NCBI GenBank assembly: GCA_963931925.1
Contig: OZ007570.1
Location: 42,616,187-42,680,186 of the forward strand
Direction: 5' to 3'
From: Onchidella celtica
Lineage: Eukaryota; Mollusca; Gastropoda; Systellommatophora; Onchidiidae
DNA: 64,000 nt
Shown: positions 1 to 9,683 of the stretch, piece by piece
Layout of the letters: each line of letters starts with the position of its first letter
Numbering within the stretch: position 1 is the stretch's first letter
Program-made: the position numbers and the translations under genes
Notes under the pieces: generated by a model
What the model was told of the DNA's origin: nothing
Seen by the model: the letters and a program-made list of their open reading frames with translations, nothing else
Databases searched by the model: none

Positions 1-775
1 TTGGTGATCTCGCTTTTCAAAGAGAGGGGGGGGGGGGATTTTTGTTGTTGTTGTTATACAAGGAGGATGACGTGTGAGTGACAGTTTGACGTGGTGTTTT
101 GCTGGTGATCCATGAGTAACGGGTATAAGGGTGAAGTGGTCGAGTAATTTGTGCACGTAGGCAAGTTTTCACAGAACAAAGGTAAAGTGCAAAAAAGAGG
201 TGGCAGGATGGGGAAAAGAGTGTGAGGGAAGGGGGGAGCGTATGAAGTACATGAGAATTACGTGGGGAAATGTTACAGAATAAAAGTGTTAGAACTCCGG
301 AAATGTATTAAGGGCCAGGACTACTAGTTCAGTTAATACAAATTAAGCACTGTGCCGCCCACCATGTTTCCTTGCAGAATTTAATGATCTAAATAAAAAT
401 TGAGTTTGTTTTGAATGAGCGTGTCGTAATTATTTAGGTTTATACCTTTGGTGAATATATACTAGATCTAGTTACTAGTACATTTTGCTTGTCTTTTTAT
501 TTTAAGACATTATTTTATTTTTTGTCTTTAATTCCTAAAAATCTTAGTTCTTGGAGATACACTGCAGCCTTTTTCAGGGAGCTTATAACCACAAGCTCAC
601 TAAGTCCTTAGGTTCTCAAAAGCTTTACCTTCACAGAAAAGGGCTGTCACTTCAATTGTTTTGTTCACCATTTTATTCCGATTTGGGCATTAGATTGGTG
701 TTATCTTTCTTGCAAATCCTCAAACTGTATGATGTTGTATCGATCACTCGGTAATTCTGTAACTGATTTCCACAG
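1..775. other. Intronic sequence upstream of first visible exon
   Basis: This stretch ends in a consensus splice acceptor (TTTCCACAG at 767-775), so it is the 3' end of an intron of the convertase gene. It begins with a G homopolymer and a short TTG repeat near position 40. I see no exon, RNA gene or recognisable element; the small open frame at 551-754 has no family features. Confidence 0.6.
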
Positions 776-948
776 GAGTCAGGATTCTTGATGGGACTGT
801 GACGGATGCATTAGAAGCCGAGGCTATGCGTTTTAACGGTAACTATATTGCCATATACAGTGCGTCTTGGGGACCAAACGATGACGGAGCAACCATGGAG
901 GGACCTCGGCCATTCGCATTAAAGGCTTTGCAAGACGGCGTTCGTTTC
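776..948 (+). CDS. PC1-like convertase, exon A (catalytic domain)
   Basis: This exon of 173 bp starts with two bases of a split Gly codon after TTTCCACAG and ends in phase 0 before GTAAGT. It encodes 57 residues starting GVRILDGTVTDALEAEA and including IYSASWGPNDDG. The equivalent furin/PC1 segment (GVRMLDG, IYSASWGP-DDG) lies between the catalytic His and the oxyanion Asn, so earlier exons must be outside the window. GPNDDG is the PC1-type variant (furin has GPEDDG). Splice phases agree with the next exon 15 kb downstream. The frame has no stops and all boundaries are consensus, so I read it as a functional exon. Confidence 0.9.
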
Positions 949-1776
949 GTAAGTTGAGTACTGGTCGCTCGCTGAGTTAAGTCTGTTTTCGGTGTTTGAC
1001 TCGGTGGGCGAGTTCTCGCTTTCCAACAGCTGACTCCAAACAGTTTTGATGCGCCGGCAATACAATTCATTCCGAAATAAGTGAAGCGAGTTTTTAGTAA
1101 GTGGCTCAAAAACCGTAAGACAGAAATCGTTCCATATTTGTTTGCCAGGTTGTCTTAATAGTAAAATGTTTGGAGGGGGCGGGGGTGGTTGGGAGTAATT
1201 CAAGCGAGAAATAAAACTTTTTGTTTCATAATGTTATACTAAAATTGATAATTGCAACTTAACGTTTGCTTACAGTAACTGAAAACAGGGTACCGGTAAA
1301 CGTTTAAGGGACTGTTTCGTTGAGTTACAAACCTTGTTATGTTCATTTTAAAACAACACATTGTGCTCTAATGTGTGTTTGAATGAGCAGGGTGTAGGGG
1401 GGGGGGGTCGATGAGTTGGTCAGGCAAGCCTAAAATATACGACATTGGTTAGGGTTAGCTCTAGACCCTTTTAGTAAAAACGGATTTCATACACCAGTGC
1501 TTTAAAGAGCGTGCCACAAAACTGAAAATCACAGCGAAGAGGAGATAAGGGCCCTTGTCCTACATAATCTTACGTTATCACAAGAAAGAAGTAACAACGA
1601 TGACCTTAATTACTGCGCGTCATCAAACCAACCAGACATCCTTTGCCCCCACACTGAGGCGATGGAGCAAAATACAATCGGACAGCAATAAGTCAGTGGA
1701 ATAAGGCAGGAAACACGTTTTCGTTATTTGCAGTCGGGTGTTAAGCCCCCCACACACGTTCAAGCCCGGCTCACAG
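949..1776 (+). other. Intron 1, 5' part, no feature seen
   Basis: This is the start of a 15.3-kb intron (donor GTAAGT at 949). It contains a G run near 1399-1409 and no supported coding sequence. The short frames at 843-1203 on the minus strand are antisense to exon A and intron and are not genes. From about 1751 the sequence belongs to the repeat into which the first P element inserted. Confidence 0.6.
1751..1776. repeat. MITE-like repeat split by P element (left part)
   Basis: The sequence ACACACGTTCAAGCCCGG just left of the P element continues, after removing the transposon, into CCTCGCCC at 4792 and on to about 4870. A second, uninterrupted copy of the same repeat lies in opposite orientation at about 9596-9683. 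The pair gives a filled and an empty version of the insertion site. Confidence 0.65.
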
Positions 1777-2398
1777 CATGGCCCTCGTGATAACATGGCC
1801 CGACACACTCCTGGCGTGACGTCACACTATGGGGCGGTCGGCGAGCGAGTAGCGACCCTAATGTTTATTGCACGCGAAGAAACAAAAGCATTGGTATCAC
1901 GCCGGTATCTATCTCGCCGGTGTGTTGAAATATTATGGATTCTCTTTTTTTTTTATTTCCATTATCTGTCGCACGTCTATATCACTTATTAACGTTGGGC
2001 TAAGTGTAGACGGACCAACTAATAGCCAAAGAGTAAGCCTGACTATTGGCAAGATCAGTGTTTGTTATCGTGAAACTGGTTTCCTGTTACTAAAACAGTC
2101 GAGTGTGATTCAAACCAAACATCCGTACGCTAACATCCACAATTTTTGTGTTTTTTTCCCTATTTAATATTTCCCATATTTAATGTTAATGCATGTAACA
2201 TAAAAAGCACCGTCAGAACTAGGTTAGTGGACACAACATTAACATTAGTATTAGAACAGCTAGTCTAGGAAAGTGCAATTTAAGAGTGGCCTACATGTAA
2301 CATTAGTAGCCAGTATTAACAGCAAATAATAATCATAAGATCGAAACGTACCTTTGTAAACGTGAACAAAATCGTCCGCAAAAAAAGATGTTTGGAAT

Positions 2399-2884
2399 TT
2401 AGACCCTTTTGGTGTATGTCTTCAGTTTTCTGGCATTATTCCCTGAAGAAGCTTTGTCCGAGAAATGTTTTGAATACATGTAGTTGTTCAGGAAAATGTT
2501 CACTGCAGGTTTACAATATTTCATAACTAGTTGAGAATAATCCTGACCACATGCTTCACACTCCCTATCACACATGCCTAGAGATTGAATCCGTGCCATT
2601 GCCAGCTTTAACAAAACTTGTCTCTGATTTACACAAAGGCCTTTTTAGGTATGAAGGATGTGGTAGTGTCAAGAAAGTGTCTCTAAGTAATAAATAGGTT
2701 TGGGGGACAGATGAAAATGTCTGAAAAGCTTGCGACAGCATCTCACAGGAATATCTCTTCACAGAAGAGAACAATAATTTCAACTGTTCCAGTATGAACA
2801 ACATCCTCTCCTTCACTCGCGATCCCTTCTCGTCATCACTGTCTTCCATTCTCTCATCAGTGGTCAAGTTGTACAGACCGTCAA
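2399..2884 (-). pseudogene. P/THAP9-type transposase, conserved central fragment
   Basis: Reading on the minus strand from an acceptor CAG near 2885, this frame contains FILEQLKLLFSS, RYSCEMLSQAF and LTLPHPSYLKR. The last is a hallmark of THAP9/P-element transposases just before the RNase H-like catalytic core. The frame continues to 2568 and overlaps another frame (2614-2399) with several Cys residues (CDRECEACGQ). No DDE-type catalytic segment follows before the element end at 1777, so the transposase gene is truncated as well as frameshifted. Confidence 0.65.
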
Positions 2885-2936
2885 TAAAGACCTGCTATTG
2901 GTCCTTGATATCCGTTGTCTTATTTACATTATGACC

Positions 2937-3053
2937 ACAAAAATGAGATAAAAGAGTATCAAACTGTGACCACAATGTCAGTGTTGGAGGAGAGTTCTGG
3001 CCAAACAGCCATTTCAGAGAACTGTCTGGTACTCGTACTGTAAAGAATTCATA
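2937..3053 (-). pseudogene. P-type transposase, middle exon fragment
   Basis: On the minus strand, an acceptor-like AAATCAG is followed by a reading frame with EFFTVRVPDSSLKWLFG and PPTLTLWSQFDTLL, ending near a GTAAAT donor-like site. The position between the THAP block and the next conserved block, and the character of the sequence, suit a transposase exon. I cannot place it firmly on a known domain, so this is an inference from context and open frame. Confidence 0.45.
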
Positions 3054-4000
3054 GGCTGATTTTATGAATGTAGACAAGCAAAAATTTATCTTTTTAATAA
3101 ATATCACTTCAAAGCAATTAATTTTTATTATGTACCGATTGAAAATGAATGAGTTGACAGAAAGATCTGAGGACAATACTCGTAGGTTAATCAGCATTAC
3201 AGAGTGTGAATGAGTGCGGTGTCTGGGGTTAATATCCTATACTTCAAGACTATTACCATTATTTCAGAGATAAGGCTTAACTTTCCACTGACTAAGGCAT
3301 CAACCAGTAGCGCCAACAAAACAGATAGATACCGAAATGCAAGCCTGATTGTCGAAATTAGCTGGTGCGAGCACCAAACTCTTACAGATTTAAACACGAT
3401 AATTATTGTATTGCGGTATCATCATTCGCTAACATTTATCCAAATGAAGTAAAGTTGTAAGTTGTGCTGAGAAGTGTTTCGGCTGGCAAAATCAGTTTTA
3501 ATTAAGACAGGTCATGAGGTCAAGCCCTCCTTTGATTCTCAGAAGAGATTGCAGGGTCATAAGGGGGCAGTAAGCATGCAACCGAAACGGCACCTTCCCT
3601 CTCTAATTGACCCCTGGAACACATCTGTGGCTCTTTGATGTAAATGGAAATGCCAGAAATGAAATACCATTGGCAAATGGTGCTATTTTTTGACAATACG
3701 GTCGAGCTAAGGTCCAAAGTCGTACAAAAATCCGATTAAGTGTCTTTGTTTCTGGTTTAACTGTTTTTGTTTTTTTTTCCTTTAATTTGGTTAATCGCTA
3801 CTTCGCTTACTGAGAGAAAAAGAGAGAGGGAAACGGAGGTTTACTTTTCCTTTTCCTTTACCAGTGTTTTTGTTCTTTATAGGTTTTTAAAATGTTTATT
3901 AATGTTATTACCAGAACTGTCGGTGTAAACTTCCACATGCATATCTGTGAAAACTCGTACAGCACTAGTCAGGACAGGCTTTGTGAAGTTGTCAGAATCT

Positions 4001-4522
4001 TTATGTGATAAAAACTCCAGTATGTAGACTGTTCCGTGTTGTTTTGCAGCCTGCGTAGCCATGATGTATTGTTAAGGCGTAAATGCAATTTCTTGCTAAA
4101 ATCCGAAAATCTGTGACTTTATCAGCTTCCATCCAATCATTGAACGCACATTCATCGCGTTTCTCCAACTCTAACTGCCTTTCTCCTGATCTTTTCCTTT
4201 TAGCGGGTGGTGTTTCTGTCAAGTACGACGGGCAGTTTGGGAATATAGAGGGATAAGCATCATCAGTTAACATAGGTCTTTGTCTTGCAACTGTTAGTAT
4301 ACTGCCATCTGGCCTGGTCACTGAGTCCTCCGTGAGAATGAATTGTGGACTAAAATGTTTTGCACAAATCACAGATTCATCCGTAGGCCGGAAATCGGCC
4401 CTTGGAATCTTGTTAATCCACAGGCTACGTGTCCCCGAGTCTTTCGGAAAAGTAAACATTGATGTCTTCACAGTCTTATCGTAGTTGCCCCTGCAATTGG
4501 GCACACAACACTTTCGTGGCAT
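4001..4522 (-). pseudogene. THAP-domain N-terminus of P-type transposase
   Basis: This 173-residue frame starts MPRKCCVPNCRGNYDK, a classic THAP zinc finger: Cys pair at residues 5-10, Trp near 34 (SLWINKIPR), and the second metal pair in VICAKHF near residues 52-56. THAP domains bind the subterminal DNA of P elements and recruit the transposase. After the finger come a proline-containing linker and a basic stretch (PPAKRKRSGER), possibly a nuclear signal. The frame then runs into non-homologous sequence, and the next homologous block (62 residues, 4062-3877) is in another frame, so an intron or frameshift separates them. The start Met at 4522 is the natural THAP start. Confidence 0.8.
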
Positions 4523-4791
4523 AGTTCACATTTAACAACAATGAGAATATGAATAAAGGTCAGATATCCAAAAAATGCACTCTATCCACAAGCAAAGCAG
4601 TAATAAACAAATACAATTTTCTATAACACATGACAACACTACATGCCGGCAGCTATTGTGTCTGCTGACTAATGCACTAGGCACATTTCAATCTCGCGCC
4701 AGCCTCCCGTAGGCCGCCCCATATCGTGACGTCACAGCCTTGCTATGCTCCCTTGTGTCAGGCCATTTGATTACGAAGGCCACGCTCACAG

Positions 4792-6199
4792 CCTCGCCCA
4801 AATCCGGGCTTCAGGAACAGATTTTAATTCCAATTTTGCACACACACGTTGCGGCCAGGCTTTATGAAATTTTTCCCGCCACTACGAGGACCGATTACAC
4901 ATAGAAGTACGGAAACGGATGTTTCATTGATACACAAAACACTTGAATACAGGTCCCTCGACTCCTGATGTACGTAGTTTTATCACTTCATTTTGGACCA
5001 TAGCTCGTTCACAATGTCTCACAACCAACAACAGGTTCTATGTGGAATCATATGTTCAGACATTCCCAATCGGAAACTGAGCACCAAAAAACGATACTGG
5101 GTCAAACAGTGGCTGTTGGATCGAGCGACCCACACTCACATCAATTTATTGAATGAGTTGAGATTTTATCCAAGTGATTTTCGTAATTATTTAATTTGCG
5201 AATAGACGAAGACACGTATTTAAAACTCTTGAGACTTATCACACCGTTGAACGAGAGGGAAAATACAGTGATGAGGACAGTAGGGTCGTCCCATGAACGG
5301 CTGATAGTGAGAGCAACCTTAAGGTTTTTGGTCATTCTGGTCACAGGCTGGTCATAATATGAAGACTGTAACAGTTGATGCAAATTTCAGCACGTTATGA
5401 TGGGGAGAGTCAGATGAACTGATCGTCTACCCCTTAAAAACGAAACTGTCTCGAACTGTTGTAGAAATAAATAACAGGATCCGATGAACAATTAATACTA
5501 ACTTTAATAACTGTAAATACGAGCTGATATCCACAAGTTACTTACACCTAGCAGGGAAGGCACTATAATATATCTGACCACGACTAGATTTACACCTACG
5601 ACCTGCATCCATGGTTTGCACACACTATCCTACTCGACTGGCCCTCCTTATATATATTCTGTCCAGGAACGTTCAGGAAGCGACTTTACCGCCCCATAAG
5701 CACGAGACAGACCTAGATCGTTCGGGACACATACAGGCCACCCAATCGTACACAGACACGTCACAGCATTACATCACTCAAGGTCGAACTAGCGTAATCT
5801 CGGACACTGCAGTATCTTCCAGACGCTCTAGATTTTCTACAGTGAGACAAACAAGCCACACAGCGACATCAAAGGGAAATACCGGCCTTGCTGGCGAGAG
5901 GGGGGGGGGAGGAAGGTCGCTGAGTGAGACGCGTCATGCAGGGGGAAGAAAAATATCGATCGTTCAACTAGTGGGACGCTACAAAGACGAAATTTTCAAC
6001 CTGCATCTCACCTTAGGTGGACTGATACAAGAGACGTGCAGGGCAATTTATACTTGCCTTGCAGAGGACTACCTGAGGATGAGTACATTGGGTTTAGGTT
6101 TGACGTCACTTTCACCACAAGTTGGTTATTTAAGTAACGTTGCTATTTGGACAATTTTACGAACATGTGCCGCCACACAGGGATACAAAGTGTAGCACA
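4792..6199. other. Intron 1 segment without recognisable gene
   Basis: The first 80 bases are the right part of the repeat hosting P element 1 (CCTCGCCC and a second ACACACGTT). The rest is unique-looking intronic sequence. A 194-residue open frame at 5611-6195 has a low-complexity, Ser/Thr/His-rich composition with no family motif; I do not call it a gene. A TATATATATT stretch at 5650 could be a promoter-like chance match. Confidence 0.5.
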
Positions 6200-6562
6200 A
6201 CTCACATATCCCTCCCAATCACAGTGTACTGACATCGACCTGACCAATCCCTGCACTTTGATGATGCAGCAAGACAAGCCACTGGATTACCAATTCAGGG
6301 GTTCGAACCCCCAACCTCCCGGTTCCCATATGGCGATTCTAACCGTTGGAACATCTAGCCCAGCAGTCCCCAACCTTTTTTGTCCCAGGGACCGGTTTCA
6401 TGCATGAATTTTTTCTGCGGATTGGGTAGGCACTACTAATGAAAGAAAAATAACCATATTTTGAATCACAAAATTTTTTCTTTGCACCCTGGTACCAAAT
6501 GATCCACGGACCGGTGGTACCGGTCCAAGGACGGAATTGGGGACCTTTGATATAGCCGGTTG
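6200..6562 (-). repeat. tRNA-derived SINE-like repeat, split by a MITE
   Basis: On the minus strand, after removing the small inserted element, the sequence reads GGCTAGATGTTCC, then CGGTTAGAATCGCC, then GGGAACCGGGAGG and GGGGGTTCGAACCCC. The palindromic GGTTCGAACC at 6300-6309 fits a pol III B box and the upstream TTAGAAT block fits a degenerate A-box/D-arm region. This is the layout of a SINE head. The downstream limit is not clear and no cloverleaf acceptor stem is evident, so it is not called a tRNA. Confidence 0.45.
6361..6549. mobile_element. Small hAT-type MITE
   Basis: This 189-bp element begins CAGCAGTCCCCAACC and ends with TTGGGGACCTTTG, inverted ends of the CAG-TCCCCAACC kind common in non-autonomous hAT elements. 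It is flanked by ATCTAGCC (6353-6360) and ATATAGCC (6550-6557), an 8-bp duplication with one mismatch, the hAT size. Internal GGACCGGT blocks near both ends add to the inverted symmetry. It has no coding capacity. It sits inside the tRNA-like head of a SINE. Confidence 0.75.
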
Positions 6563-6871
6563 AGTACATTGTATCTATCAGCTATATTTCATTTGTGTCT
6601 TTATAGAGTTTGTATTTATTTTTTTTTAATGAGAAAAGGCAAGATTTTTAAAATCACACTTTATTGATCGGATTTAACCATTCACTTAACAAAGTCACTG
6701 ACTTATTAAAACATAAAATTATCAATACATGTCATATGTATGTGACGAGGATTAGATGTGAGTAGAATGCAAAGGTAACAACAATACAACGAGTTTACTT
6801 TGGTTATCGGCACGGCCTCACGTTCGTTTTCCCGGGGACGCACAGGTTAAGAGAGAAAAAATCTCTCTATA
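6558..6871. other. AT-rich intronic spacer
   Basis: This spacer between the hAT MITE and the LTR element holds a T run near 6619 and nothing else recognisable. Its last four bases are TATA, matching the bases after the far end of the LTR element. Confidence 0.5.
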
Positions 6872-7412
6872 TGTTAGCAGACGACGATGGGTGGTCGTCG
6901 CAAAAACAAAAATAAATAACTCTGCTATATATATAGGGGTCGTAAACGTTTTATCTTTTATTTTCGAGCACAATAAAAAAGGAACAGAAAAGGAAAACCA
7001 ACAGCTAACCAAGAAAACCAACAAAACCAAGAAAACCAACACAGCGGCTCAGGCCAATAAAAAATATGAAATGGAACTTTAACTACTAACTTTCAATATT
7101 GTCTGTGCCCCTCGCCGTCGGATATGAAATGACTAAGTGGTCAAACTGGGCAAGCTTATATTCGCGCCAGTGGTCAGCTGACCCGCGGAGGGAGTGCATC
7201 GCCCAAACAAAGAAGGTACCAATGCCAGCGTGGGCATAGTCCACGTGCAGCGTCTCTGTTTGGGACTAACAAAGGGATAGTACAAAGCCCAGGTGTAGAC
7301 AAAGAAATTTAGATGTAATTTACATATTACCACGTTGCCGATATAATTAGGTCAGCGCATGAGAGAAATAAAATGGGGTGGACAATACGACAAACATACC
7401 ACTATGGCTACA
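6872..7412 (-). repeat. 3' LTR (541 bp)
   Basis: This is the left copy of the LTR pair, with TG...CA ends on the minus strand. It matches the right copy closely but lacks a 67-bp segment that the right copy has at 8881-8947. GAAATGACTAAGT flanks that segment in the right copy, so loss by recombination between the short repeats, or gain in the other copy, is possible. Confidence 0.85.
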
Positions 7413-7425
7413 AATTCCCCCTGCT
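7413..7425 (-). promoter_or_regulatory. Polypurine tract
   Basis: Read on the minus strand, AGCAGGGGGAATT abuts the TG of the 3' LTR, the expected place for the plus-strand primer. A second near-identical tract lies inside the element at 7753-7766. Confidence 0.7.
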
Positions 7426-8222
7426 AAATTACTCAGTCCCATGAGTAATCAGAACGTCACCGGTCAGTCTCACAGAGTGCCCGTAAAGCCTTGTATTGCC
7501 CCAGAAACGGTTAGGCATAACTAGAGATACAATAATCTGTAACTGACTACATAACAATTACAAATCATGACACATGAAGTGGCCTTAAGCCCAAGGAAAA
7601 AGCAAATGTCATTACAACTAAATGCAAGCCTCGCATTAACATATGCCAAAAAAAATTTGTCACAACAGCATTACCCAAATGCCTACACATAGTTCTCATA
7701 CAGCAGGATAGTAACAGGAAATAAAAGCCAACAGTAACATAATTCACATCAATAATTCCCCCTGCTTAAATATATCATAACCTGAGTAATAAAAGGCAAA
7801 GCCAATGCTGCACAAACAAAATAGTACTAAATTCCATACTCAATGGCAACAAAAACTTGATCTGTAGGGTGCATCTTCTCCAGTCCTGGTGACCCACTGG
7901 TACTTAAAATAAAATTACACTTCGAGCATCTACGCTCTCATAATAATAACCAAGTCACTCTCCGCTTGAAGGAACCAAGGTACCTAAATCATTCAGTCCT
8001 GGTGGCCTACGTATAATATAACTGAACACGGAGCATCTCGCCTTCATAATAATAATAATAATAATTAAGTCAGTGTTCATCTGTGTGATTATCGGGAGGC
8101 ACTAAGAGGGCTAATCTGGTACTGTCCTATAAAGTCTGCCGTAATAGCACTAAAGCAGATAAGAGAACACAGACTGTCACATATCGAGCCTATCCGGCCT
8201 CAGGCGGAGACGGGACGAGCGC

Positions 8223-8552
8223 CTACAGGCGGGGGTGGCACAAGATGGCGGGATTCCTCTCCTCCCAAACTGTTGCGATAACAGCGCCGAGAGCCAGCTC
8301 AGGGTCCTGTTGCACGGCTGCGACCTGGCACTTCAACTCCGCAAGCACCATGGGGCCTACGTTGCTCAGAAGCAGGTCCAACTTCCGTGCCTTCCCCTGG
8401 TCTGGCTGTGACGCCCAAGCTCGCCTCACATCTTCCTCGAACTCCTCTGCCCGGCTGCTGTCGTCGCCATAGAATTTGCGGATGTGAACCTCTCTGGTGA
8501 GGAACACCATCTGGGGAGCAGCTTGCTGACCTTGATGATCTGGGGACGCCAT
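8223..8552 (-). CDS. Gag-like fragment of the LTR element
   Basis: This 109-residue frame starts just after the 5' LTR and primer region, where gag should be. It contains VHIRKFYGDDSSRAEEFEED, then a W and LLLSNVGPMVLAELKCQ, a helical capsid-like pattern seen in retrotransposon Gag and gag-derived proteins. The frame ends early, with no zinc knuckle and no downstream pol. About 800 bases of interior after it show no coding. Function as a capsid protein is therefore doubtful. The family call rests on position and general pattern rather than on a named match. Confidence 0.5.
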   Translation of the reverse strand: MASPDHQGQQAAPQMVFLTREVHIRKFYGDDSSRAEEFEEDVRRAWASQPDQGKARKLDLLLSNVGPMVLAELKCQVAAVQQDPELALGAVIATVWEERNPAILCHPRL

Positions 8553-8597
8553 CTGAACCGCTGTGTTGGTTAACTAAAAAAAAATGCTCTGTTTAAC

Positions 8598-8613
8598 CCC
8601 ACCCGTACTACCA
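8598..8613 (-). promoter_or_regulatory. Candidate primer binding site
   Basis: One base after the 5' LTR on the minus strand lies TGGTAGTACGGGTGGG, beginning with the TGG needed to pair a tRNA CCA end. I cannot name the tRNA with confidence. Confidence 0.45.
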
Positions 8614-8614
8614 C

Positions 8615-9222
8615 TGTCAGCAGACGACGATGAGTGGTCGTCGCAAAAACAAAAATAAATAACTCTGCTATATATATAGGGGTCGTAAACGTTTTATCGT
8701 TTATTTTCGAGCACAATAAAAAAGGAACAGAAAAGGAAAACCAACAGACAACCAAGAAAACGAACAAAACCAAGAAAACCAACACAGCGGCTCAGGCCAA
8801 TAAAAAATATGAAATGGAACTTTAACTACCAACTTTCAATATTGTCTGTGCCCCTCGCCGTCGGATATGAAATGACTAAGTCGAATTGAGATCTTTGTTT
8901 TGGGAGGTTCGCTGCCGTGGGCATTTGTGCCTCAAGAAATGACTAAGTGGTCAGACTGGGCAAGCTTATATTCGCGCCAGTGGTCAGCTGACCCGCGGAG
9001 GGAGTGCATCGCCCAAACAAAGAAGGTACTAATGCCAGCGTGGGCATAGTCCACGTGCAGCGTCTCAGTTTGGGACTAACAAAGGGATAGTACAAAGCCC
9101 AAGTGTAGACAAAGAAATTTAGATGTAATTTACATATTACCACGTTGCCAATATAATTAGGTCAGCGCATGAGAGAAATAAAATGGGGTGGACAATACGA
9201 CAAACATACCACTATGGCTACA
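8615..9222 (-). repeat. 5' LTR (608 bp)
   Basis: This is the right copy of the LTR pair and the 5' LTR in the minus orientation. It contains the extra 67 bp at 8881-8947 not found in the left copy. Base differences elsewhere are few, so the insertion is not ancient. Confidence 0.85.
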
Positions 9223-9279
9223 TATATATATACCGTATCTATCTCTCTTTTTATCCCCATCAAACACACACAAGCAGAA

Positions 9280-9295
9280 CGAGAGAGAGAGGGAG

Positions 9296-9330
<35 letters not shown>
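9280..9330. repeat. (GA)n microsatellite
   Basis: A nearly pure GA run with a few interruptions lies just beyond the LTR element. It produces several spurious Arg/Glu-rich or Leu/Ser-rich open frames on both strands. Confidence 0.9.
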
Positions 9331-9332
<2 letters not shown>

Positions 9333-9595
9333 CGGGGTGAGGTGCGAGAATTGATGAAAAGTCAGTAATTTATACCAAAAAAAAATCGTTCTATCCATCG
9401 CACGAGAATGGTGTTTGGTATCAAATCGATGGTAAATTTACAGCTTTTCCCGATTTTGTCATCAAAATGGCCAAAAAAATGATTTTCATGTATGATTTAA
9501 TTTTCAGTTTACCGTGTCAAGCCATTGGCTTTAGATAATTTTTCAGGCGCCTCCTGATATTTTGGCTTAAGTCCTGGCTCCGGGCCCAGCTGTAT

Positions 9596-9683
9596 GAAAT
9601 CGCCCACACACGTTCAGTTTTTTATAAGTTTTACAGAATCTGGGCGAGGCCGTACGCCGGGCTTGAACGTGTGTGACTCAGGT
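9596..9683 (-). repeat. Uninterrupted copy of the MITE hosting P element 1
   Basis: On the minus strand this reads CACACACGTTCAAGCCCGGC, then GTACG and GCCTCGCCCAG. The same blocks surround P element 1, where the central bases are the GCTCACAG target duplication. A further ACACACGTT lies at the other end, giving the repeat a foldback character. Confidence 0.65.

Larger units (their letters stand above)
1777..4783 (-). mobile_element. P-element-like transposon 1 (THAP type), degenerate
   Basis: This 3.0-kb element is flanked by an exact 8-bp duplication GCTCACAG at 1769-1776 and 4784-4791, the size made by P elements. Its ends are imperfect inverted repeats: CATGGCCCTCGTGAT on the left matches GTGGCCTTCGTAATC read from the right. 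Homology continues inward through GACACA and a shared TGACGTCA palindrome to TATGGGGCGG. Inside, on the minus strand, are a THAP domain (4522 downward) and further fragments of a THAP9/P-type transposase. The reading frames are broken and the C-terminal catalytic part is not seen, so this copy is probably dead. The pre-insertion repeat exists elsewhere in the window, which supports the element boundaries. Confidence 0.85.
6872..9222 (-). mobile_element. Deleted or TRIM-like LTR retrotransposon
   Basis: Two near-identical direct repeats (6872-7412 and 8615-9222) flank a 1.2-kb interior. Read on the minus strand, each repeat starts TGTAGCC and ends in ACA, as LTRs do. The interior carries a primer-binding-like TGG at the start and a purine tract AGCAGGGGGAATT immediately before the 3' LTR, so orientation is minus. 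TATA lies on both sides (6868-6871, 9223-9226), a possible 4-bp target duplication, though the site is AT-rich. Only a gag fragment is coded and there is no protease, reverse transcriptase or integrase, so movement would need another element's enzymes. Confidence 0.85.

Noticed and set aside
5611-6195. 194-residue open frame on the + strand
   Set aside because: Low-complexity composition, no domain, no splice or neighbour support; overlaps sequence that looks like non-coding intron of the convertase gene.
6285-6330. GGTTCGAACCC considered as a tRNA gene
   Set aside because: No acceptor stem pairing or intact anticodon arm; better explained as a SINE head.
9169-9398. Several Arg/Glu- or Leu/Ser-rich open frames at GA repeats (also near 18300, 19100, 30000, 40800, 41160)
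   Set aside because: They are translations of GA/CT microsatellites in both strands, not proteins.
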